A stretch of 64,000 nt of DNA from Dastarcus helophoroides. Taxonomy: Eukaryota > Arthropoda > Insecta > Coleoptera > Bothrideridae. The notes below the pieces were generated by a model. That model saw only the letters and a program-made list of their open reading frames with translations. It was not told the DNA's origin and made no database searches. Position 1 is the first letter of the stretch; the number at the start of each line of letters is the position of its first letter. The DNA lies in assembly GCA_028583605.1 (NCBI GenBank), contig CM053327.1:36526126-36590125 (forward strand), given 5' to 3'. A program made the translations under genes and the position numbers. Below are positions 9,719 through 22,119 of this stretch, piece by piece.

Positions 9719-11736
9719 AACATTCTAAAGTTCCCATGGGGAAGACATGCACAGCTCAAGTCTCGATAGTTACCTGGGAGATAATGAAAATCCTAAGTCC
9801 TTGGGGGTATAAGGAAAATCGCAAGTCCTTGAAGTTACCTAGGTATGTCTAGATAACTTTAGGGGCAACAAATTTTACTTCGGAAAAGCCGAGAAAACCT
9901 TAAGATCTTTAAAGTCAACATTTAGATTTTTAAAGTTATCTGATCAAAACTTCCCAAATGCTTATTAGTTACAAAGAATTTTCTATTCTCCAGCGCATCA
10001 TACTGGGTTTCTTAAAATTCTACAATTTTGGTTACCACATAAAACAACAAGATACAAATATTTATCAATCCAAATTACAATGACTCAATCGTTCGAGAAG
10101 AATATATCCATATGCCACTTCAGAACAAAATCGTTGGAAAACAGCGATTAAATTAAAGTTGCCATAAACTAGCAAGACGATGTAATATAATTTTATGACG
10201 TAGCGCTACTTATTGAAAATCAGCTAAATAAAGCGCAAACGGAAGGACGGGGCGATGTGATGATAGTTGCAATTGTGCTGCGGATTTGTTACATGGTGAA
10301 GAAATGGGCAAAATCAAGAACCCAGAAACAACAACTGCAATAAAATCGTATTTCGACCATAATTTCTATAAAACAAAACCTAATATTTCTGGATGGAATA
10401 ATGAATAATATTTAATACTGCAACCAGTTGATTTTGCGTTTGGATTCTCCTGAAGTATTTGAGGGTATTGCTAGATTACCAAAATGGATTTACGGAAGAT
10501 GGATACTACATTTGATTCTAGGAAGAATAGGTAGAAATACTGACTATTCAGCATTAGGAAAAACAATAACAATTGTTTCAAACAACCCCCAACTGAAAGT
10601 AAAACATGTAAATAATTATGAATGACGCTGAAAAACTTCGAGTTTTGAAAGGACGAATATGCGGAATTCAAGAAGCATAAATCATCATTCTAACTGACCT
10701 TACTTGATAAATCAATTGAGAGGATCTGAAGAAATCTCAGCCATCTGCTTCATATGAACCCAAAAAATCTCTCTCACTGAGTTTACTTCAGAAGTCTATC
10801 AAAATGTGCTTCTAGTGCCCTAAATGTTCTTTCTATATGAGTTTTCTTGAAACATCAACTTATATGATTCATGATAAGCAACTATTTGAAAAAGTCCCCA
10901 TAGTGTAGGTTGTCGTACTATCCAATAAGTGGTGAAGATTACAATGAAACCGGTACTGTGTTGCCGGAGCAGAGAATGTTTCCAAGAGCGAAATTACACG
11001 AAACCTTTTTTAAATCCTTTAAAGCAACGTCAATTTTTCATCACAATCTAACGAGGAAATCACGGTCAAACAGCTCATTCCGTATCGTTATCTTAAGCGA
11101 TATTGTTTCTGTAACTGTCGATGATAATTTCGAAACCGTTTCTCTATCTGAAAACCGCCGCTCACAGGGGGAGTTCCCGGATATATCGCCTTGGTAAACA
11201 AATAGCTCTTATCGATGCCCATTGATAAAGTACCCGAGCAAAAGCGGATTTTTTGCGGTACCGCCGGCCGTTCGCCTATTTATCACTTGTCCGGCAAATC
11301 CGCACCGCCGCCGGCCATTACTTTAAATATATTAAGAGACTATAAATCAACCGAGGATGCAGCCCCGGACTCTCTACTCCGGCCAGATGGTCACACGATT
11401 GCTTCTACTTTGGCTCGTTTGCTATGAAGATGGATCGTGTCCCATTCCTTAAGTATGATCAAGTTCTTGGGCACAATTCGCCTCATTAGCTAAACGCTTT
11501 TCAGGAAGTCGATAATGGGGTGTTTCATGAATGGGATTAGGACTGTCGTTTTGGCCTTTTATTGAGCTTATCACAGCGAAAGCCGTTAACCAATAAACTT
11601 CTGTTATAATCGGTCACGACCTAACTGTCTCAGCTGTTGGGATAGCGCTGATAAATGTAGTGGGACTCGTCTAACATTAAGTTTAATCGATGAGGAATTG
11701 TCGTAATTTTATCTTAATTATAACAAATTATTTAGT
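9719..11736. other. Mixed sequence without a supportable gene
   Basis: 9770-9960 holds a few loose repeats of AAGTCCTTG and AAGTTACCT. 10690-10870 loosely resembles the ~275-bp unit seen at 1768. From 10910 to 11430 the sequence is less AT-rich, with a GC-rich patch around 11250-11400 (CCGCCGGCCG, CCGCACCGCCGCCGG) and two consecutive plus-strand frames (10910-11197 and 11215-11427). I recognise no domain in either and they are in different contexts without clear splice signals, so I do not call them genes. Confidence 0.4.
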
Positions 11737-11739
11737 TTA

Positions 11740-11960
11740 AATAATTCTAACTTTACGTTTTTGTTTCAGATCCATAGTGAAACTGGTAAGTAAACAAGAC
11801 GAACCGATATTTAGCTGAGAAATTACTCTAACAACAACGTAAGTGTTTGTTTCATCTTTATGTGTGGCAAAACAGAACTTACAATAAAAATCACAAGTTC
11901 GAGAACTAAGCCTTGTGGAACACCCAAGATATTTTAAATTCAGTACAGTTGGGTTCAAGC
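11740..11960 (-). pseudogene. Relic of a non-LTR reverse transcriptase (GVPQG region)
   Basis: On the minus strand around 11934-11905 one frame reads ILGVPQGLVLELVIFIV, which fits the conserved block S/ILGVPQGSVLGPLLFLIY of Jockey/CR1-type reverse transcriptases. The frame continues poorly and hits stops, and the neighbouring phase (73 codons, 11737-11958) is a shadow. No catalytic YADD block is present nearby. A short 5'-truncated and decayed LINE fragment is the simplest reading. Confidence 0.55.
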
Positions 11961-13460
11961 TCAGTCAAAATTCATTTAACCTGCCCAGGGCAAATTAGAC
12001 GTCCAACCTAACTAGACTCTAGGGACGAATACAGAGAATAGTTCACATGATCTGAGTTCGTGCCCCAAAAAACGCTTCCAAAATTTTCACAATTTTTCCA
12101 AATGAACCCTAAAAGTTCGTTTAATATACACAGGATAGACAAGGCGTTTAATTAAGTACAAAGTACGATTCTAGGAACTAGCATAGATAAATATCGCTGA
12201 TTAAATTCGCGTTGCTTGTAATTAAATTTAAATCAATATACTGATAGTTTTACTGCCCAATTCTTCATAATATTGCGTAGCTATAAAAGAAACTGATTCC
12301 GGTCGCCAAGACTGATCTAATCGTACAAGGCGTTTGTAGTTTGTGGGCTATAAATGTTACACAGTTTATTTATTAAATTGCACTATAAAATGGTTTTTAG
12401 GCTACATAGGGACAAACAAAAAATTCAATTAAACTAGACTCTAGAAACAATATCAAAAAAATATCGTTGATTACACTCGCCTTGCATCAACTACACGTCG
12501 CAGGTAAATATTTTAACCATTTTATTGCCTAATGAGCCCATAATACTGAATGAAGATAGACCATATGTCGATCGCGCCTGGGATAATTATCGCAAACCGA
12601 AGTCTCAGCTCGTAAAGCAAAAAAGCGCATTCAATGCATCGCAAGGCCATCCTCAAGGATAAAAACAATTAATAAAATCAAATTGTGTTTTAATGAGACG
12701 CAACGCTCGTATTTTATGCCCGAGATGATAAATAAATAAATACCGGCTACGGCTCGCCTCTTAAAATTACACATATTCGCAGGTTTCTCGACGACGCTAA
12801 AAAATTGCACCTGTTTAACAATTTACGATTAAATTAAATGGAGCGCAGACACTCTAATGGGTCAGCGAAGATGTAAGTGATTTATAATTAGCTGTTTTCA
12901 TGTAAAGCGGACTCCGCAAAATTAATTTACTTCTTTTATGCACTGGCAAATATGGCGGATGTTCGAGATTCGCTTGTAAATAGCCCGAATACTTTCACTG
13001 GCAATCGAACATTGTCGCTTTTTAAAACACGCGCGCGTTTTTCATTTAGGATAATGAATATTTTTAATCAAATGGATTCATCAATACAGTTCCCAAAATT
13101 TATGCGATTTCTGTGAACTTCATCGAACCAAGAACCGAAAAGGTAATAGGTGAAAAAAAAATTAAAACATAATTTGCACTTTGCAGACGTTTCTGATATA
13201 TCACGCGAGTCTTAAGGTCACCTAGGCTCAAGGTAAACAAATGCGTTTAAAAAATATTCATTTTTCCTTAAAATTTTGATAATATTCGTTGGAACTAACT
13301 CAAGTTTTAAAACTTGAAATGACCAACTTTTTCGAAAATTCGAATTTCATCCTTTGCTTCGAAACTTCTGTACTTCCTGAGGCTCAAGATTCCACGAAGA
13401 CAAAGTTGCGCGAATCTAATAGCTTACGTTAAATGACGACAAAGATCACATAATACTTTC
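11961..13460. other. Complex sequence, candidate conserved non-coding island
   Basis: No gene or repeat was recognised. The stretch from about 12600 to 13060 contrasts with its surroundings: balanced composition, clustered motifs that resemble developmental transcription-factor sites (TTTATGCCC, TTTATAATTAGC, CACCTG, TTTAATCAAATGG) and few low-complexity runs. It looks like an intergenic regulatory region but this is only an impression; a cross-species alignment would be needed. Confidence 0.35.
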
Positions 13461-13469
13461 AAGGTCGCT

Positions 13470-14440
13470 GGAAAACAAGGCTCAAGGTCACCGATGGTTA
13501 AAATCATATTCACTTGAATTTAAGGTCACACGAGCTCCAGGTCACATGAGTTCAAAATCACCAGAGTTTAAAATCATGCGACTTCAAGTTTACGTTAACT
13601 TAAAGCCACGTGATCTCAAAGCTATGTAGATTCAAGGTCGCGTAGGTGTAGAGTCAGGTGAGTTCGAGGTCGCGTGAGCTCCAGGTCATGTGAGTTTAAA
13701 GCCACGTGCAGTCACGGCCACGTGAGTTCAGTCGGTCACGTGAGCTTAAGGTCACGTGAGCTCAAGGTCACGTGAGCTCAAGGTCACGTGAGCTCAAGGT
13801 CGCGTGAGCTCAAGGTCGCATGAGATCAAAGTCACAAGAGTTCAACGTCGTCTGAGCTCAAGGTCGCAAGAGTTCAAGGTCGCCTGAGTTCAAGGTCGAC
13901 TGAGTTCAAGGTCGACTGAGTTCAAGTTCATGTGAGCTCAAGGTCGCGTGAGTTCAAGGTCGCATGAGTTCAAGGTCGCATGAAATTGAGGTCACAAGCG
14001 TTCAAGGTCGCATGAGATTGAGGTCACAAGCGTTCAAGCTCGCCTGAGCTTAAGGTCGCAAGAATTCAAGGTCGCGTGAGCTTAAGATTGTGTGAGCTGA
14101 ACGCCACTTGATCTCAGATCTATGTTGTCGCGTGTGTTCAAGGTCACGTTAGCGCGAGGTTATGTAAACTCAAGGTCGCTTAGATTCAAGGTCATACTGA
14201 CTGGGCTCATGTGAGCGCAAGGTTGCTTAGATTCAAGGGCGTGTTAACCAGAGGTGTATTCAAGGTCACGTTAGTTCAAGGTCACGTAAACTCAAGGCCA
14301 CTTAGATTTAAAGTCATGTAGACCGGGATCACGTAACCTCAAGATGGCATAGTTTCAAGGTCATGTGGACTCGAGGTAACGTGAGCTCAGGTGACGTATG
14401 AGCAAAGTTATGTGAACTCAAGGTCGCATGAACTCAAACT
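13470..14440 (+). repeat. 16-bp array of AGGTCA / CACGTG / GAGCTC motifs
   Basis: The best-conserved part, around 13735-13800, repeats GGTCACGTGAGCTCAA (16 bp) in perfect tandem; the flanks are diverged (CGCGTGAG, CGCATGAG, GCCTGAG) and unit length drifts between 15 and 18. I count more than twenty CAAGGTC occurrences, about nine of them the exact TCAAGGTCA, and about seven exact CACGTG. TCAAGGTCA is the extended half-site of monomer-binding nuclear receptors (FTZ-F1/SF-1, ERR) and CACGTG the core E-box. Whether these are functional or chance features of the unit is open. No open frame follows the array. Confidence 0.85.
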
Positions 14441-15560
14441 AAAATAGCTTAAGGCAATTAAAGTTGATATTATATTCTCATTTTTTATGCCTCTTCTTAT
14501 CTGAAAACGATCAATGATTTAAAATTTACAAATTTGAAATTGTGATTTTTTTTTAATCTGGAAATTAAATTCTTCTGCGTGTTTTACGTATCAAAGTCTG
14601 TATGATATGGTGGTTTTAAATACTATTTGATTATTTTTAATATTTGACCTTGGAAAATTTAGTAAAAATTTCGAAACTTTTAGCGCCTATATATAGTGCA
14701 AAAATTATATGGTAAGAGACAGTTTATTTGAAGGATCTCGCAAAAATGAAATAGTTCAGCAGCACTTGCGTCGCGTTCTTCGAAAGTAAGGCTTGTTTAC
14801 TCTTGTAACTCACACGCTGGAACTCTTGTTTGTAGACGGTGTGACAGGAAACTGAACCTGCCGTCACGTTCACTGAATTAAAGAAACATTTGTTACCGAA
14901 CACATCGAATTGTTAAACGAGCAGCTACGTCTTGATCCAACATTTCAAAACGAATTGCCCGCATGATTTTATTTGATTACTAACCAACCTAATCACTAAT
15001 TAGCTACTGAAAAATTTCGGCCCTCGTCTCGGATGTAAATTAAGGTTAATACTACAACGACGGAGAACCAGTTTGAACTTGGAGAAGCTAGATGATTATC
15101 AGCGTGTTTTTAATAGCCTTAATGGCGTTGACTTAACCCCATACCGAGTTTTATATTATAATGGTGTGTTAGTTAAAAATGTAAACTCGTGTAATGTATA
15201 AGTGGAAGAGCTCGAATAAAATAGAATAATCGGGCAAAAAAGCTGGATGCGTAAAGTGTGGCAATAACGATTTACATGCCACCAGTTTCGTCGTAATTTT
15301 CCCAAGAAAAACACTCTAACGTAATTATGTTATAATGGAATTATAATTTAATAGGAAAGCTGGGCTATTAAGGGAATCTGCGAAACATCACATGGATAAT
15401 AGATTAACTGCATCGTTATAATTAGTTTCGCCGAAATCTAAAATCCAACACGCTGCAACTCACTCCGCTACCTTAAGATTGTCAAAAGCTGCTCAATCCA
15501 GATTCGAACTCAGTCAACTACTATTTTTTTAAATTCATAACTATATTGCTTTTTAAATTT
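14441..15560. other. Unique sequence between two arrays
   Basis: About 1.1 kb with no open frame longer than 60 codons on either strand, no transposon termini and no tandem structure. The centre (14730-15500) is moderately complex. Nothing else is evident. Confidence 0.4.
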
Positions 15561-16690
15561 AGAAAGTAAAATCATTACTTCGGGATATCTTGACAATCTT
15601 AAGGATTGATTGACAATGTTGAGGATTGTTTGGTAATGCTAAAGATCGTTTGACAATCTTTAAAGATTGTTTGACTACCTTAAGCATTATTAAAAACTGA
15701 TCTGTACCGGAATCAAAGGACCTAAATTTTATCTTTCATTAGAAGGTTTGACAATATTAAGATTGTTTGACAAACTTATGGATCATATGGCTAGCTTAAG
15801 GATGCTGAATGGTTTGAAAATCTTAGGAATTGTCTGGCATTTTAAAAATTTTTTGGCAACTTAAAGGTAGTCAAAAACTGCTTTTATCCGGAGTCACGTG
15901 ATTTAATAATTCATCAGAAGGGTTGTTTGACAAGCATAAGGATTGTTTGACAATCTTAAAAGTTGTTTGGCAATCTTAAAGATTATTTGACAGTCTTAAG
16001 GATTATTAAAAACTGATCTGTACCGGAATCAATGGACCTAAATGTTATCTTTCATTAGAAGGTTTGTTTGACAATTTTAAGATTATTTGACAAACTTATG
16101 GATCATGTGGCCAGCTTAAGGATGCCGAATGGTTTGAAAATCTTCAGAATCTTCTAGCATCTTAAAGATTTTTCGACAACCTTAAGGGTCGTCAAAAACT
16201 GTGTTTAACCGTAGTTACATTATCTAATCTTTCATCAGAAGGGTTGTTTGACACGCATAAGGATTGTTTGACACGCATAAGGATTGTTTGACAATCTTAA
16301 AAATTGTTTGACAATCTTAAAGACTGTTTGACAACATTAAGGATTATTCAAAATTCTTTTGTACTCGAATCAAAGGACCTAAATTTAATCTTTCATGAAT
16401 AGGATTGTTTGAAAATATTAAGATTGTTTGACAAACTTATGGGTCATATGGCTAGAAAACCGAATGGTTAGAAAATCTTAAAAATTATCTGGCATCGTAA
16501 ACATTATTTTGGCAAGTTTAAGGGTCATCAAAAACTGTTTTCAGTCAGAGTTACATGATTTAAATTTAATCGTTCATTAGAAGGGTTGTTTGATACGCTT
16601 AAGGATTGTTTAACAATGTTAAGAATGATCAAAATCTGTTTTGAACTGGGGTCAAAAGATCTAAATTTAATCTTCCGTCAGAAGAGCTAC
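15560..16690 (+). repeat. ~20-bp GATTGTTTGACAATCTTAAG array with 320-340 bp higher order
   Basis: The basic unit is close to GGATTGTTTGACAATCTTAA and contains a perfect 6-bp hairpin, GATTGT-TTG-ACAATC. Two kinds of longer spacer alternate: type A (CTGATCTGTACCGGAATCAA and relatives at about 15697, 16013, 16351 and 16635) and type B (GTCAAAAACTG followed by TTTCATCAGAAGGGTTG at about 15865, 16190 and 16526). Together they make a higher-order repeat of about 316-340 bp, repeated three and a half times. No coding potential. Confidence 0.85.
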
Positions 16691-16739
16691 CACGTAAAAT
16701 GATTTTTAAGGGTCAAAGGTTACACGCATTTTTTCTGTC

Positions 16740-17354
16740 ACGGCTGTTTCGTTACAGGTAAAAACTTGAGCTGCGCGATACGGAAGGCCCCCGCTATATT
16801 TGATCAATCCGAATGATTACAGTTATCAAACATCGAACATGTGTTACCTGCGAGGCTTTGCTCAATAAAATCAATTTATATTAATGCCCCAGGAGTCTCT
16901 GTAAACATTGCTTAATTGTACTTCTAATATGCGTTTATAATGTGATAATAACGCGCAATGCGGACTGTTTAATTGTCTCCATACATTGTACGGTATGTAA
17001 AAGTAATGAAAACTGATTTACAGTTAAACATTTGCTTAAGAATTCGCAATCACGAACGTGCGAGCTTCGATATTCCCTTTCTTCGGCTGCAAATGGCCAA
17101 AGAACATTAAAAGCTCACACGTTTGCCACTTTCATTGCCACTAATTCTTTCGACAAACAGATGTTTCTTGTTGACACACACACACCATATCATTTTCTTT
17201 GTTTGGGATCATCGCTTCTTATGGGCTCATTCAATTCTGAAACTAAAGTCACTTTCCTATGCAATGAATACCATTCTAGCATATTAGCGTCTCATGGCAA
17301 ATATCTGCAAAGTGGTTTTATGGAAGACATTTCAATTAAACCCTAAAACTTGTT
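16740..17354. other. Complex island between two satellites
   Basis: Roughly 600 bases of complex sequence separate the 20-bp array from the 14-bp array. It contains forkhead-like TGTAAACA and homeodomain-like ATTAAT/TTTATAATG strings. A 104-codon plus frame at 17032-17346 has no recognisable domain and is not called. Confidence 0.35.
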
Positions 17355-20300
17355 ATACGCTGGAAAATATCTATTGGTAAATCTTCGAATGCCAAAGGCA
17401 AACAGTCATTGACAACAATCTTCTGGCAAATATCTGCTGGCAAATCTCTGCTGGCAAATATCCATTGGCAAATAACCACCGGCAAATATCCACTGGCAAA
17501 TATTCCCAGATATTTACTAGCAGAAAATCAGTTGGGAATACACGCTGGAAAATATGCGCTGGTGAATACCTTCTGGCAAGTATCCGTTCGCAAATATCCG
17601 TTCTTAACAACGCGCTGGCAAATATCTGTTTGCAAATATTCCCTTGAAAATATCTGTTGCCAAATATCCGCTTGTAAAGTTTCGGTGGAATATATCCACT
17701 TGCAAATATCTCATGCTAAATATCAACTGGCAAAGATCTGCTGGCAAATATCTGCTAGCAAATATCTGGCAACTAAATTTAGTGGCAAATATCCGCTCGC
17801 CATTATCTATTCACAAATATTCGCTGGCAAATATCTATTCGTAAATATGCGCTGAAATATATCTGTTGACAAATACCTGCTTGACCTAATGCGATGGCAT
17901 ATATCCTGTGACAAATATCTATTGGTAAATATCTTCGGGCAAATATCCGCTGTACAATATATATTCACAATTATGGATTGGCAAAATTTGTTCGCAAATA
18001 TCTCGTGGTAAACATCCATTGGTGGAGATCTGCTGGCAAATATCCTCTTGCAAATATATATTCACAATTATCCGCCAATTTTGCCAATTGAAAATGGTGG
18101 ATATCTATTTGCGAGCGGATATTTGCCATATGATATTTACCATTACTGATTACCGTTTTTACTAATATTGGCGGAGATCTGCTGGAAAATATCCACTAGC
18201 AAATATACATTCACAATTATCTGCTGGCAAATATTTGTTCGCGAATATCCCATGTCAAACATCTGTTGGCGGAGATCTTCTGGCAAATATCCGATAGCTA
18301 AAATTAATGAAAAATATCCGCTCACCATCAACTATCCTCAAATATTTGCTGGCAAATATCTATTTGTAAATATGCGCTGGCAATATCTGTTGGCAAATAC
18401 CTTCTTGACCTAATACGGTGGCATATATCCCGTGACAAATATCTATTGGTAAATATCTTCTGGCAAATATCCGCTGCCAAATATATATCAACAATTATCG
18501 ATTGGTAAATAGTTGTTCGCAAATATCCGGTGGCAAACATTCATTGGCGGAGATCTGCTGGCAAATATATATTCACAATTATCCGCTGGCAAATATTTGT
18601 TCGCGAATATCCCATGTCAAACATCCGTTGGCGGAGAGCTGCTGGCAAATATTCGATAACTAAATTTAGCAGCAAACATCCGCCTGCCATTATCTATTGA
18701 CAAATATTCGCTGGAAAATGTCTATTCGTAAATATGCGCTGGAAAATATGTGTTGGCAAATACATGCTTGACCTAATGCGTTGGCATATATCCCGTGACA
18801 AATACCTATTGGTAAATATCTTCTGGCAAATATGCGCTGCCAAATATATATCCACAATTATCGATTGGCAAATATTTGTTCGCAAATATCCCGTGGCAAA
18901 CATCCATCGGTGAAGGTCTGCTGGCAAATATCCTCTTGCAAATATATATTCACAATTATCCGCTGGCAAATGTATATTCAGAATTATCCGCTGGCAAATA
19001 TTTGTTCGCGAATATCCCATGTCAAACATCCGTTGGCGAAGATCTCCTGGCAAATATCCGATAACTAAATTTAACAGCAAATATCCGCTTGCCATTATCT
19101 ATTCACAAATATACGCTGGCAAATGTCTATTCGTAAATATGCTGTTGGCAAATACCTGCTTGACCTAATGCGGTGGCATATATCTCGTGACAAATATCTA
19201 TTGGTAAATATTTTCTGGCAAATATTCTCTGGCATATTCCGCGGGATATTTGCGAACAAATATTTGCCAATCGAAAATGGTGGATATCTATTTTCGAGCG
19301 GATATTTGCCATATGATATTTACCATTACTGATTACCGTTTTTACTGATATTGGCGGAGATCTGCTGTAAAATATCCACTAGCAAATATACATTCACAAT
19401 TATCTGCTGGCAAATATTTGTTCGCGAATATCCCATGTCAAACATCTGTTGGCGGAGATCTTCTGGCAAATATCCGATAGCTAAAATTAATGACAAATAT
19501 CCGCTCGCCATTATCTATTCTCACATATTCGCTGGCAAATGTCTATTCGTAAATATGCCCTGAAAAATATCTGTTGGCAAATACCTGCTTGACCTAATGT
19601 GGCGGCATATATCCCGTGACAAATATCTATTGGTAAATATCTTCTGGCAAATATCCGCTGCCAAATATATATCCACAATTATCGATTGGTAAATATTTGT
19701 TCGCAAATATCCCGTGGCAAACATCCATTGATGGAGATCTGCTGGCAAATATCCTCTTGCAAATATATATTCACAATTATCCGCTGGCAAATATTTGTTC
19801 ACGAATATCCCATGTCAAACATCCGTTGGCGGAGATCTGCTGACAAATATCTGATAACTAAATTTATCAGCAAACATTCGCTTGCCATTATCTATCAACA
19901 AACATTCGCTGGCAAATGTCTATTCATAAATATGCGATGGAAAATATCTGTTGGCAAATACCTGCTTGACCTAATGCGGTGGCATATATCTCGTAACAAA
20001 TATCTATTGGTTAATATCTTCTGGCAAATATCCGCTGGCATTTTCCAGAAGATATTTGCGAACAAATATTTGCCAATCGAAAATTCTGAATATCTATTTA
20101 CGAGCGGATATTTGCCATGTGATATTTACCATTATTGATTACCATTCTTACTGATATTGGCGGAGATCTGCTGGGAAATATCCTCTATATTCACAATTAT
20201 CTGCTGGCAAATTTGTTCGCAAATACCCCGTGTCAAACATCCATTTACGAAGATCTGCTGGCAAATATTCGCTAGCCAAATTTAATGGCAGATATTCGCT

Positions 20301-20650
20301 ATCTGTTATCTCTTCACAAATATCCTCTGGCAAATATGTATTCGCAAATATGCGCTTGAAAATATCTGTTGGCAAATATCTGCTTGCAAAGATGCGGTGG
20401 TAAATATTCACTTGCAAATATCTCGTAGCAGACATCTATTTGCCAAAGATTTTCTTCCAAATTAGATGTTAGAAAAAATCCGCTGGCAAATATGTACTGG
20501 CAAATATCTGCTGGCAAATATGTACTGGCAAATATCTGCTGGCAAATATGTACTGGCAAATATCTGCTGACAAATATGTACTGGCAAATATCTGCTGACA
20601 AATATGCTTCGGCGCTGGTAAATATTCGCAGGTAATATTTGTTTGCAGAC
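17355..20650 (+). repeat. 14-bp TGGCAAATATCTGC satellite with inverted blocks
   Basis: The basic unit is TGGCAAATATCTGC (14 bp), repeated more than 200 times with substitutions. Because 14 is not a multiple of 3, every frame cycles through a 14-residue pattern (LANIRWQISAGKYL-like on the plus strand), which explains the many short open frames on both strands; none is a gene. Higher-order structure: a block with reversed units, GCGGATATTTGCCAT then GATATTTACCATTA, occurs at about 18115, 19300 and 20110, each followed by CTGATATTGGCGGAGATCTG or a close variant. Spacing is about 1180 and 810 bp. The 3' end, 20480-20610, is a very regular 28-bp dimer (TACTGGCAAATATCTGCTGG plus CAAATATG), indicating recent expansion. 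Confidence 0.9.
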
Positions 20651-21380
20651 ACCTCCTAAGCAGGCCACGTCGTATTTTGTTTCAGTCTTCACTGCTCTAA
20701 TCTTCACAAAGTTGCGTCGTTTAATAAAAAACAAACCTTGAATATTCTGCGTATTCGCAGCGAGATTAGTTGCGTGTACGGTCGTCGTTTTATTGCCTCA
20801 ATGGCAAGACAGGACTCCACACAAATTAAACGATCTCAGTATTCCTTTCAGTGGTGCTCACCATCAAGAAAGTTATTTATTAGTACGATGACACCTGTTT
20901 AATAGATTTAAATAGTGAACTTGTTTATGCTCATAAGTGCATTATGTAAAAACATTTACGGTCGGGTTTTTTTCGTCGCATTTCTCGTTTGAATGGCTAG
21001 GATGATTATCGCTCAGAAAAGCGAATTGGGAATGGGCTGCTTCGTCTTTATGGTGACTTGACAAACATTCCATTTACTGGTCGTACATTGATCGCGTCCG
21101 ATCCAATTATGACGCATTTTGCATTTAAATAAAATCGCCGATGCTTACTTATCATACTTTGATGCAATAAAACCTCAAGTTACAATAAAATCTTAATGGC
21201 CATAGGAAGCTATTCGATGTCTTTTCATATTATTTTGTGCTTCTCATAAATTAAATGAAGCATGACTTCTAGTTTTATCACTCGACTTTCGGCTTGGCGA
21301 CATGAAATTCCTACACCAATCAGACTGGTTTACCACCCTGAACTTTCACCCTAACTAGTTTGTCTTCAAATAAAAAACGA
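20651..21380. other. Unique sequence between arrays
   Basis: The stretch from 20650 to about 21160 is complex (for example CGTGTACGGTCGTCG, AATGGCTAGGATGATTATCG). No open frame or repeat is convincing. It ends in a T run at 21421 where the next array begins. Confidence 0.35.
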
Positions 21381-21389
21381 CGCGTATTG

Positions 21390-22110
21390 TCACCTTTACG
21401 AGTATATACAAGTCTTTAGTTTTTTTTTTTTACTAGTATTGTCAGCTTCTGTGCATCAAAAACAGCGTCTTCCCTACACAGCTGTCTCTTAAATAACAAT
21501 GGCTTTTTACAAGCGTTGTCACCTTTTACTATAGGTTTTATTAGTATCGTCAGCTTATGAGAGTATCGTGAATACAAACTTTCATCATATGTAGTTTTTT
21601 CCTGAATAATAACCTTTTACAAGTACTGACATACATCACTACTTTATACAGCTTTTAAAAGTATTTGCAGTTTTTACCAGTATTGTCAGCTTTTACAAGA
21701 AATGCCAATACCAATTTTCAGCGTCTGGTATTTGCCTCTAAATTATAATAAACTTTTATGAGTACTGCCATCTTTTACTGGATTTATATAGTTGTTCTAT
21801 ATAGTTTTTATAAATTTTGTCAGCTCTTGTCAGTACTGTCAATACAAACTTTGAAGTTTTCCCCTAAAGAGTAATAACCTTGTACGAGTATTGTTTCTTT
21901 TTATGGCTAAATACAGATATTAGGAATATCTGCATCTTTAACTGCTATTGTCAGCTTTTATGAATACTGTCAGTTCAAACTACTAAGCTCTTTTGCTTTG
22001 GATATCATTAATCTTTTACGAGCATAAACAGCTTTTACTAGTTTAAGCAGCTTTCAAGAACACCTGTAACTTTTATATGGTCAGCTTTTACGAGTGTTGT
22101 CAGTACAAGT
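21390..22110 (+). repeat. Degenerate ~20-bp TTTTACGAGTATTGTCAGC array, left part
   Basis: Units such as CAGCTTTTACGAGTGTTGTC, TTTTACAAGTACTGACA and TCAGCTTTTATGAATACTGT recur at intervals of roughly 19-22 bp or multiples, heavily diverged. The same family resumes at 22960-23230 on the other side of a complex island. No open frame spans it. Confidence 0.65.
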
Positions 22111-22119
22111 TAAACAAGT

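Noticed and set aside
10910..11427. Two consecutive plus-strand frames of 95 and 70 codons in a GC-richer patch
   Set aside because: No recognisable domain, different phases, and no splice signals joining them. A GC-rich regulatory patch is equally likely.
17032..17346. 104-codon plus frame next to the 14-bp satellite
   Set aside because: No domain or codon pattern that suggests a protein, and it ends at the array edge.
17371..20734. Many short frames with LANI, ISAGKY, YLPADICQ patterns on both strands
   Set aside because: They are read-outs of a 14-bp repeat, which cycles through all phases every 42 bases. No start context or domain is present.
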